A stretch of DNA of 64,000 nucleotides from Portulaca oleracea. Its lineage: Eukaryota; Streptophyta; Magnoliopsida; Caryophyllales; Portulacaceae. The position numbers were made by a program, and so were the translations under genes. The stretch lies in NCBI GenBank assembly GCA_029582165.1, contig CM055870.1, forward strand, positions 19,756,832 to 19,820,831, written 5' to 3'. Below the pieces are notes generated by a model, which saw nothing but the letters and a program-made list of their open reading frames with translations, did not search any database and was not told the DNA's origin. This document shows, in pieces, positions 9,643-19,396 of the stretch; position 1 is the first letter of the stretch; the number at the start of each line of letters is the position of its first letter.

Positions 9643-11957
9643 ATGAGTGGGAAATGTGCAAAAATAGGTGAGTGTGAAGAAGAACCCTGGCAATATCACT
9701 TTGTAATGGTGCATGGGTACGAGAGTGGGGCATGGAGTTGGTACAAGGTTCGAACCTTGTTGGAGGCTTCTGGGTTTAAGGTCACTTGCCTCGACCTCAA
9801 AGCTTCTGGTATTGATTTGTCACCTGTTGAGTCTGTCAAAACCTTTGATGATTACAATCAGCCCCTCACCCATTTCTTCCACCACTATTCGCCTACCCAT
9901 CCCCGTGAGAAGGTAACTTTAGTTTTGACTATTGATTATTTTATATATAATAATTTAAAACATAAAATTAATCCCATAGCATTTGTAGCAAATTAAGAAA
10001 TAATTTAAATTAAAGGACAAAATGATATATTAGAGATTATAAAATTTTGAAAATAACATATATATGAAGAAACTAGAAGGATTATTAACCATTAAGTGAA
10101 GAAATATCATAAATATTAGAAGGGAAATACAATGGGCTATTATTAAATATTGAAAAAGCTAGGTTTGAAAGTGAAAAATAAACACAGGTGATATTGGTGG
10201 GGCATAGTGCTGGAGGTTTGAGCGTAACGGATGCGACATATAAGTACAGCAACAAAATTGATGTGGCGGTGTACGTAGCGGCCACCATGCTCAAGCATGG
10301 CTTCTTAACCCACCAAGACATCATTGATGTGAGTAACCGCTCTTACCTAGCTCCCTACTACATGCCTGCCTTCTTTAATTCCATTTTTTACTTTTCTATA
10401 TATATTTGAGAAAAGAGGATGGATGTGAAGAACATATAACAAACATGACGGAAGAGGAAGATGATGCAATGAATTTAATTTTAATTTTTTATATTGATAA
10501 ATCGAGTTATCCATCAATTTTTTTTTTCTTTTATCTGGGGAAAAAAGTTTGATAGATTAACCATCCCTGTAAAATATTATAATGTAACTGACAGTAAGTT
10601 AAGAAAACTCATTGATAATTCATCTACTTGAATATGTAACTGATAACGTACTGTTACTAAAATCACTTCATTATGTAACTGATGGAGGATGTTTACTGAT
10701 TATTCACTGTATCATCAACAAGGACCATGATAACCATCTTGACTCAAGATAGTTAAAAACCATCTTGAATTGTTCATATTTCACATTTTTGTAACTTTTA
10801 TTAATATTTTCTTTAATAATTATATATATTTATCAATTATAATAATATAATAATTATTAACTAGGTGAAAAAATATAATAATAGCCTAATTTTATCAATC
10901 ATAGTAGAAAATCCATATTTTATATATAATTTTATATATATGAAATAAATATAAATAAATAATTATTTTTAAATTGTTTATAAGTTGTAGTAACCCTTAA
11001 AATAATGAAACATACCTTTAGAATGATTTAAATACACTTACATTTCACTTTATTAGTGATTTAGAAAAAATGCAAGATGGTTAAAAGTCATCTTGTGTCA
11101 AGATACAATATGTTTATATTTTCGAATCAACAAATACATACAGATTTGTACTGTTGGATTCAGATAAAATCTCGCTATGGGTTGGATTTAGGACACGTGA
11201 TAACTTTATCACATAAACTAATTCATTCATGCACCTAACCTTGATGTATTTATCATAGATAATTCTTACAATTGCAACAATCGATAGGTCCGGCCTCCAC
11301 TCGTCCATGATCCATTCTTTTGGGAGGCTTGAATTCTTATTATGATCAAGTAATTGTTTCTAAATGATGGCCAAAAAAAAGAAGAAGATGATGAAGAGAA
11401 AAGTGTGTAAATGGGTTAGAATTTGAAATGATTGAACTGCAGGGAGTTCCAGGACAATATGATCCTGGATTGGGCCCAGAAGCAAATGGTGAAAGATCAA
11501 GCATACCAAACACAATTGACAACTCCAACTCAAAGAAAAAGAATAATGAGTACATCCCCCCTGAGGTAACCCACTTTGATATAGTACTAGTATTAGGTAT
11601 GATGAGTACTTGATGATGATGATGATGATGATGATGAAACAAGCACATACATACATACATACATACATGCAGGACATGGTTCTAGACAGAATGCTGAGAC
11701 GAAAGGGGCCATTGACAGCAATACTTGGTGCGAAATTCAAGGGAAGTGATGAGGAAGTGGATTGGGTGCCACGTGTATACATAAGCACGTTGAAGGATGA
11801 GGTGTTGACGCAGGAACAGCAAGAGGCCATGATAAGGAGATGGGCACCGGAGAGAGTGTTGTATTTGGAGAGTGGTCATACACCCAACTTCTCCGCCCCT
11901 TTTCTCCTTGCTGGCCTCCTCGCCAACCTCACTCATCTTTGTTTTGCACAATCATAA
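9643..11957 (+). CDS. MES17-like methylesterase (alpha/beta hydrolase), four exons
   Basis: The exons are 9643-9912, 10188-10328, 11443-11565 and 11673-11957, all phase 0 with GT-AG introns, giving 272 aa. Residues 16-45 read YHFVMVHGYESGAWSWYKV... and 91-100 read VILVGHSAGG, the oxyanion and nucleophile (Ser97) regions of the plant methylesterase/hydroxynitrile lyase family. The likely acid is Asp220 (TLKDEV) and the base His247 (ESGHTPNF). MES enzymes hydrolyse methyl esters of hormones. GFKVTCLDLKASGID and TFDDYNQPL are closest to MES17, which in Arabidopsis acts on methyl-IAA. Substrate here is inference. No signal peptide is evident, so it is probably cytosolic. Odd points: the usual SDHSPFFS around the catalytic His is SGHTPNFS, and about 15-20 residues normally found before the RPGPL-like segment seem to be missing around the exon 3/4 junction. 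Confidence 0.8.
10736..11104. mobile_element. Small TIR element in intron 2 of the MES17-like gene
   Basis: The left end (ATCTTGACTCAAGATAG, then TTAAAAACCATCTTGAA) and the right end (ATGCAAGATGGTTAAAAG, then TCATCTTGTGTCAAGAT) are imperfect inverted repeats of about 36 bp around about 290 bp of AT-rich sequence. The family is unclear and no target duplication was identified. Confidence 0.5.
11608..11670. repeat. (GAT)n and (ACAT)n microsatellites in MES17-like intron 3
   Basis: About ten GAT units are followed by about six ACAT units directly before the exon 4 acceptor (CATGCAG at 11666-11672). They sit where the polypyrimidine tract would normally be. Confidence 0.8.
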
Positions 11958-12414
11958 TTATCATCCACCTATCTATCTATACAATTAATTAAAGCTTCTT
12001 AATTACCACATCCTACTCTTTAGCTTTCAGTTGTCACTTATCTATCTAAGGAACTAAATTGTGTGAGGGAAGAGATGGGTGATTACCATTTCCCATGACT
12101 CTACTAAACATTTATGTTTTATATGTGTGATTGGTTTGCTTCTAATAAATTATATCATAATTAATTGGTGCATATTACAAAAATCAATATAAAGAATGTT
12201 TCAGAGTACTTGTTAATACTTTCATAGTATTTGTCATTTTAAATTGTCAATTACTTCTTCACCTATTTTAACCTTAATAACGACTTTTATTTGAGATGAT
12301 ATTGTCCAATCTTTATGATCACTATTTTAGTTTTTTAGAGTAAAATTGTCAAGTTGTGTAAATTGTTATGATTTCAACATTTTCTTGATATTTCCCCACT
12401 ATTCTTACAGGGTT
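11958..12414. other. 3' flank of the MES17-like gene, AT-rich
   Basis: AT-rich sequence follows the stop codon. No independent feature was recognised. Confidence 0.4.
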
Positions 12415-14085
12415 ATGTTTTTCGATAATTTGCAAGCCATAAAAGGCTAAGAAAGTATCAAAGATGTTACAAAACCGCAACAAATAGCAATCCATCAAGG
12501 AAAGAACAAAAACAATAAAACAGAACAACTCGAAACAACGAGCAAACAGTAGACAAACAAAACAAAACAGCACAGCCTAAAAGCCTCTTCATCCAGTCTT
12601 CCAAGAGAAAACACCAAGGCTCAAGGGACAATGACACCCAATCAGTCCTTGTCTTCATCCAACCTCTTCTTCTTTAGTAGTTTTATAGTCGTTTCCCGGT
12701 CTTGTAATATTTTCAGGCCACCTTTATTGCTCATGTCAACCGTCAGCCGATCCATCAAATCATCAAAAGGCGTGGATTTTCTCATCGCGAGAGAATTGCA
12801 GTTTCGAGTTGGCTTCTTAACCCATTTAGCACGACTAGGACCACTAGAGTGGATCCTACACGAAGCTCTACTAACCAACCTCCACTTTGGGTTCAACAAG
12901 AAGCTTACATTCTTTTTATGACGGCTCTTGACTTTGTAAGCCTTTTGAAAAGATTCCCCAATATCAAGAGGTGGAGACAAAATACCTCACCAACATCATT
13001 GTCAGGCATGTCACTAACAGTGTTCACGCTATCGGAAAGAGCAACCTTAGTAGCTCCATCATTACCCCCAACCTTTACACCCCTCAAAAGGGCATCCTTA
13101 TAAGGAGACTTAACAAACTTGGGGACGACCGAATGAAGAGGATCAGAGATGGTAGCAGAACCATCGGAAGCATCAGGACACACACAAGCTCGAGGACCAT
13201 CCTTCACACCAACCTGCTTATCTTTAGGAACCCCAATCCAATTCTCAGATCCCTTCCTAGAAAGAGGCGAAGACCCGCTCTTTTTGTTGAATTTAGCCCA
13301 AGCAACATTTAGGACAACATCCTTATACCATTCATATCAAGAATAGCACATGAACCCGCTTTTTTTTCTTTGAAGCGAACAAAACCAAACCTGTTACCAT
13401 TACGCCCTACCTTACTTCATAAACAAGTTTTTCAACCAAACATTGTCAACTCCGATAGGCAAATTGTCAACAAACAAAGAGAACAAACTATTGTCCCAAG
13501 AACTAGCACCAGAGGGCCTCCCATGCTTAGCAGCACTAGGTGAGGACACCAAAACACACGGGACAGATGAAGAAGAAGCACCAGAAACAGGGATTTTAGG
13601 CTGCTCTAACAACATAACCAACTCTTTAAGCACAGAGCAAATCTCGCTAACCCTAGAAAGAGCAGCTAAGGATACCACAACCATAGCATTATCACTAAAG
13701 GAGAGGGAGGAAACAATGGAGGTTACCTCACCCTTCAATTCCACGCACCGTGACACCAAGGAGCAGTTAGCAACCGTCATGAACACACTCAGCAGAGAAC
13801 TCGATTCAAAATTGTGAAAACAGAAACCTAAGGAGGGAGGCTCAAACTGACAGGAACCCACACCAACCACACAGCAGTATCACCGGCAACGCACCAGAAA
13901 GAAACCGGCGACCTCCATGCCTCCAGCAACGAAGATACAAGGAGACCACTATTGATGCCAGGAACTCCGACGCACACCGACAGCCATCGAGCCATGCAGC
14001 AGCCACCACCCTGAAACGCCACAGAGAACTTACACCATGACCCGCCCACTCCACCCGGCGATGAGGCCGGCACTGGCGGCGCACC
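12415..14085 (-). pseudogene. LINE ORF1 relic (RRM-type Gag-like protein), minus strand
   Basis: A GC-rich leader at 14085-13870 is followed on the minus strand by an RRM-like start, FVDNLPIGVDNVWLKNLF (about 13470-13420), the RRM end near 13300, and a hydrophilic middle including FVKSPYKDALL and the frame 12642-12980 (YKVKSRHKKNVSFLLNPKWR). Stops and frameshifts interrupt the frames. A related segment lies at 26290-27620. Plant L1-type ORF1 proteins often carry an RRM, so ORF1 of a non-LTR element is the best reading. No endonuclease or reverse transcriptase follows, which is unusual because LINEs are usually truncated at the 5' end. Confidence 0.5.
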
Positions 14086-14339
14086 CCGGCGCCCAGGGAC
14101 GGCGACTAAGCAGTAAGCACAGCAGGTCTGGCTTGGTTCAGCAATTTGAAATTCAAAAAAGAAGTGGAGGTTCTTACAGGGATATTATTGTGGAGTAGAA
14201 CAAGTACTTTGACTAACTTTTTTTATTCCATGATAGTTATCTTTACTTTATAATTTCAATGATACATTAATTATTAGTCAGCAATTTTATCCCTTATTAA
14301 GGTATTTTCCAAGTTTTCATCCCTCCATCAATATTAATT

Positions 14340-14690
14340 TGGCTACTCTTGATTGGGGGAACTGGCTTTGAAGTTTGCGTGAATATGCCCAGGAAGATTT
14401 TCCATAAGATGGGTTTGGGTATCTCTGCTACTATCTACTACCTTTGGCTTGAACGAAATCTTCGTGCGTTCCACAACCAGGAACGTAGTTTGGAGTGTAT
14501 TGTGGGCTTTATTGTGAATGGCATTAGATATCGTCTTTCTTGATTTTTTTGGTGTAATTATGTTTTTGTCTTGGGGTGGTGTTTGGTCTTTTGTCTTGGG
14601 TTGTTAAACCCCTCTAGGTATGCCTAGAGTTGTTTTGTATTAATCTGTTTTCAGTACTGGAAAGTTCTTACAAATTTTCCAAAAAAAAAA
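14340..14690 (+). pseudogene. LINE 3' end (C-terminus of ORF2, 3' UTR, poly-A)
   Basis: The frame 14349-14543 gives YLWLERNLRAFHNQERSLEC and VNGIRYRLS before a TGA. This is the typical end of plant LINE ORF2 proteins after the zinc-binding RT segment (IWLERNxRxF). About 130 bp of 3' UTR-like sequence ends in an A-rich tract at 14677-14690. It is 5'-truncated, as is normal for LINEs, and lies head-to-head with the ORF1 relic on the other strand. Confidence 0.6.
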
Positions 14691-15690
14691 ATAATCAATA
14701 TTAATTGATCCTATCATTTATGGGGTAACTTGTTAATTGTAAACTTCCTTCTTATGAAATTTTTGCATACCGTACCATAATATTACAAAGCCTACATTAA
14801 TAAAGAGTACATAAATAATTTTACACGGTTACAAGGTACATAAGGAAACAATTTAGAAATAGACAACTGATAGAAAGACAGTATTCATAAGATTTAAGGT
14901 CAACTTTCTATTCCTCCACTGTCTTCAGTGATTGTAGGCCTACTTTTGGGCCGACTTAAATTTTGTAAAAAAAAATATAAAATAGGTGGTTCAATGTTTA
15001 AACTGTAATAAAATCATAAAGGAACATCAAATTTAACCATTTTCTATTGAAAGCTAACAAACTCTGTATGAAAATCAAAGTAAATAATACGTCAGTGCCT
15101 AAAACTGCTACATTTCTAGGGTTGATCAATAACAACACTAAAAAAGTTGGTGTATAGATGAAAAGAAGAGCTGGGAGAAAAAGAGTATAGTGTAATATTT
15201 ACTACCGGTTGGCAACTATGGAATTCAAGGAAAGAAGCTACATTAAATGGCAAGCATGTTCCTCAACCATTTAATCTCTGCTCCTCCTCCTAAATCCCAG
15301 AAACCTCAATAAAAAACAATTGAGTCTTTTTTATATTGCACTTGTGCCCTTTTTCATGAAGTTGATCACAGGCAAAAAAAAAAAAACATAGTCCCTTGGC
15401 AAGCTTTTTAGCTCTCTCTATTGCTGTCAATGTTCTTGGTTTTATCTTATTGGAAGGGGAATAAGGAAGTTTAAGCAAAGGTTTAAACCTGGAGGATGTG
15501 GGAGTTGGTAAGAGGCCTTTTTTGTAGGGTGAATTTTGTAGATGGTTATATTTTAAGATTTTCCTGGAATGTTTAGTGCAAAGGTTTGATATTGGGAGCT
15601 AAACCCCCAACAAAGCTATCCATAAATAGTTATTTGTTAGTGTTAAGTTTTTAAGTACTAAAGGAGCTTTGAGTTACTCATCAATAATGC
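14691..15690. other. Intergenic sequence, nothing recognised
   Basis: AT-rich sequence with only short ORFs. No family or structural repeat was recognised. Confidence 0.4.
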
Positions 15691-15699
15691 GTTACTGCT

Positions 15700-16313
15700 G
15701 CAACTTATTCATGAACTGTTCAACAACCTGACCACTCAAATCATCTCGGAACCTAACACAAATATCAATAATGAAGTCTTCCTAAATCATATGTCGTGAG
15801 CCCATTATATAGCTATTGCCTTACAAATGTAGATAGGCTAACTCTACTTTTTGGTCAGAGGGGTATCGCACAGAATGAAATACTTGGAGCATTTCTTAAC
15901 CCTTTCCCCCAGGACGAACACCATCAAATATTGGGAACGCGATTTTGGTATTGAAATTAGTAAAAGGTATAGAGGTTTGTTTCATTACTCCCAATCAAAA
16001 CAAAAATTTGGCTCCTGTATAGATTCATCATGCTTCTCTTCAGGATTTAAGGTTTGTTTCAATTTCCTTTACATAATAGAAATCTCCTTGACTTGTGTCA
16101 TCTGTCGATGGAATGATTTCTGATGTTGATCTAGCCTTGTATTCCGAACTTGAATCTATTAACTCATCAAAAGTTGTTGAGCTAGTTGTTTAGCCATGGA
16201 GCTTTGTTTGCTCAAGCAAGTTGCACAACATTTTAGCCATGTCTAAGCTGGGTTAAGGTTAGGACCTCCATTCTCCTTGTTTGCGGAGCCAGTGCATACC
16301 TAGAATTAGTTTA
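15700..16313 (-). pseudogene. Degenerate internal start of a Ty1/copia element
   Basis: On the minus strand this stretch directly follows a primer-binding site (16314-16325) and should hold gag. Only short frames remain (for example around 16200-16280), and no zinc knuckle or pol motif is visible. It is called from position rather than from protein similarity. Confidence 0.4.
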
Positions 16314-16325
16314 GCTATGATACCA
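16314..16325 (-). other. Primer-binding site complementary to initiator tRNA-Met
   Basis: The minus strand reads TGGTATCATAGC, one base from the usual copia primer site TGGTATCAGAGC. It lies two bases from the CA end of the LTR at 16328. Confidence 0.6.
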
Positions 16326-16327
16326 AT

Positions 16328-18024
16328 TGGTACAGATAAGGCTGACAATGAGTTGAACCGAGCCAGAGCTTGGCAAGCTCGAGGCGAGGCTCGTGAGCTA
16401 TATCCTAAGCTCGCCATGGCTTGGGAGCTTGGTGAGCTTGAAAAGTTAAGTTTGTAGCTTGGCTCACTTAGGGTCGCGAGCCCTCACCGGCATTAACAAG
16501 CTCATTCCTTGCTTATTGCTATTTATTTTGTTAACCTACAGAGTAATCAAATACAATCTAATTCTAAAAATGGAAAATAATATTAAAAAAGAGCATTTAT
16601 GAAAAAGATCCATTAATGATATAAGATTGAAAATGAATAAAGTTAAAAGAACAATTGTAGCATGAAAAATGAAAATAGTTTAATATTGTTGATTCACAAC
16701 ACATAAAAAATAATTTGTCAAAAGTATAGGTTCCTTTTTTTTGAGAACCCAAATATATACGTTCTAATTTATGTGAATGAAGTATTTTAATTTTTGAAAT
16801 TGTATCATGAAACATGACATATGTCATCCTATTTTCTGTACATATGAGCCTTACAAGTTTCGCGAGTCGAGCTTCCTTGGAATAGACTTGGCTTGCTTGT
16901 CTGACGAGCTCGAGCCCAAGCCAACTCGAGCATATTTTGAGCTGAGCTTATCGAGCTTCCCGCCGAGCAAGCTCGTGAGGGCTCACTAATCTACTTAGCT
17001 CATTATCAGCCCTAAGAATATATTCACGAGAGAGGAGCTCTAGGAAATCTGACCTTGGTGGAATATGTAGAACGAAATTTAGAGGGGGAGAGATAGAAGA
17101 TTGAGAGAATTGGATAACTATTGGATAAATTTCAATTTAATGACCAAAGACAAGCCCTCTCCAATATATGAAAAATTCCCCCTCAAGGATAGGCTCGCAA
17201 CCAATGAAACCGTTGTTGGGTATTTCCCTCCTACATGGAAGAAGGGGTCCAACAAATTTTTTGGGACCTAATATATTAATGTGGGCTAATATATGTATTG
17301 TAAAAAGGCCCAAGCTTTTTACCCTCTTTTGTTGGCTTCCAAAGGAAGCTTCTTGGGGGTGTGTTGAATTAATTGAGGGGGCTGCTTTGCTGGGTTGGTG
17401 CAAGCCAAAGAAACACACACGCAAACAGAGAAAGGGAGAGAAAGAAGGAGAGAGCAGAGTATTGTGCTGGCAGTCTCGTTTTTGGCACACATCGATGACC
17501 AAACTACTTCTGATTGGCTTCAAATTTTAGTATGTTGTTCCTGACATTCTCCTCTTCATATTCAACAGTGTGCTTGTCGTCTTGACCTCCCTAGCTCAAG
17601 TTATAGCCCAGCAATCAGAGACTTACGTGATTGTGTTGTTCCACCTATTTTGGTGAGTTTGTGGTGAATTGTTGTTCCAAGGTTGATCCTTGATGCTTGT
17701 AATACCTCTAGTTTAGGCTAGAGAAGACATTGGTGTACCCACTTGTATTCTTGGTTGATTAGTGGAGGTTTTTGGTACCGTTTGTTAACGGTCCCGTGGT
17801 TTTTCCCCACATTGGGGTTTTCTATGTAATTTTGGTGTCTTTGATTGTTTGGTGTTTGGTGTTTGGCTTTCTTGATATTTACTTGGTGCTCTTACTACTT
17901 TGATAGAGTAATTTGGTTATTTGTGATTTGCTCATTCTACAACACAAGAAGGGAAAGATTGAAACTTGCTTCCGCGTATAATCGAGTTTGTTAACTGTTT
18001 TGCTGGGCCCCTTCCCCATCAACA
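16328..18024 (-). mobile_element. Ty1/copia 5' LTR, interrupted by a TIR element
   Basis: On the minus strand the LTR begins TGTTGATGGGGAAGG (from 18024) and ends TGTACCA (at 16328), directly before the primer-binding site. Net of the insertion at 16337-17014 it is about 1.0 kb. No partner LTR is present. The plus-strand frame 17168-17530 lies inside it and is not a gene. Confidence 0.55.
16337..17014. mobile_element. TIR MITE rich in GAGCTCG motifs
   Basis: The ends are TAAGGCTGACAATGAGTT and, inverted, TAGGGCTGATAATGAGCT. Subterminal regions are full of AGCTCG / CGAGCT motifs (16366-16510 and 16856-16990). The ends look hAT-like, but the flanks share only AGA, a 3-bp duplication if real. 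The class is therefore open. Confidence 0.6.
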
Positions 18025-19396
18025 ATGAGCAAAAAGAACCAAAGCCTGACACATAACTACCTCCGTGTGGTCCTTAAGTACAAATTTAACAGCAAAGAGA
18101 AAGTGGCCTTTAATTATTTATTTATTCATCAAGTACTTCAAAACATTTACTTGAAACATTACCTTGCATCACAACAGCAGGAGTAGAAGCCAAGGTGCAC
18201 AGTCTTCTTACCAAGGAGATTTCACTACCGAAAGATTTCCACCGGAGCTGATTGCCTTTCACTCATCCAATGAGTGAATAACCCCTTTTTTCATTTAATA
18301 TTGAGTTTGTTTTCATGTTGGATAAACTTTTATCTTTAATTGTAACTTTCTTTTTTAGTCATTGGGATTGAGTCAAGAGAGATAGTAATATCACATTCAC
18401 AGCTTATCACATAAAAGAGTTATGCTTTAATACTGAGCAAGTATGAGTAGGAATTTGTCCTGAGTCTATTAGACATTTTGTATTCGTGAACTTTTTAGCT
18501 ATGGAATAGAAATGAACCCTTCTTTTCTTAAAAACAATCTCAATACAATATTCGATATTCACTTTTTTGGAATGTTTAACAAACTATGTTAACATTTGAA
18601 TCAATTAACATAACTTAAATTTTTTCTTTTCACTATTGCATAACCTTCTAATAAAACCACTAAAAATATCTCAACTGCCCAACTAACTATCTTTTATTGA
18701 TTTTTGAGCTTTTTGTATAAATAGACTTATAGTTTGAGACGAAGGGAGTATTACATAACTTAATTACAATCAAACTTTGTACATATTTATAAGTTAATAG
18801 AAAATCGGATCTACTCTAATAAGATATTACACCCTTCAATTAAAAAAATAACGTTTAAGATTACATTCAACAATTTTTTTCTGTTTTGATAGGTAAAATG
18901 ACCAATATATTAAAAAATAATAGTCAAACTTTAGTAATTATATATTTTATCATTATAATTTCATCTATAATTATACATGCAATAATTTTTGGTTATAATA
19001 GGTGGTAGTGGTAAAGAATAATAATAATTATTCTACAAAAAAATTATAACAAAAGTTGTGAAAGCTTGAGATTTAACATAGTAATTCATTATTTGTGATT
19101 AAATTGTGAATATCTCGCCAAATTATAGATGAATTGCCTTCCGTTCTCAAAATGAAATGGAGAGAGAGAGAGATGTGGATGGCAATTGGCAAAGGAAAGC
19201 CTAAAACCCAATTTGAATTTACAACCGCTAGCATTGTACGGTGTTCAGTAGTTACATATCTGTGTCTTTGACTCTGTTTTTAAAGAGCACAACATAATCA
19301 ATTCTCCCGAAAGGATCTCTCAATTATCCCCGATCTATCTCTCAATTCTCAAATCCTTGTCTAAATTTAACTTTTGGTATCAACCCATTAATAGAT
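18025..19396. other. Intergenic sequence upstream of gene 2
   Basis: Mostly AT-rich. A Stowaway-like right end (TTTGAGACGAAGGGAGTA, about 18735-18751) is seen without a clear partner. A GA-rich run at 19158-19173 and the leader of the 19397 gene occupy the end. Confidence 0.4.

Noticed and set aside
11360..11951. Minus-strand ORFs of 89-156 aa opposite the MES17-like exons
   Set aside because: They are shadows of exons 3 and 4 and of the GAT/ACAT microsatellites.
17137..17530. Two overlapping ORFs of 120-128 aa on opposite strands
   Set aside because: They lie within a copia LTR and show no domain.
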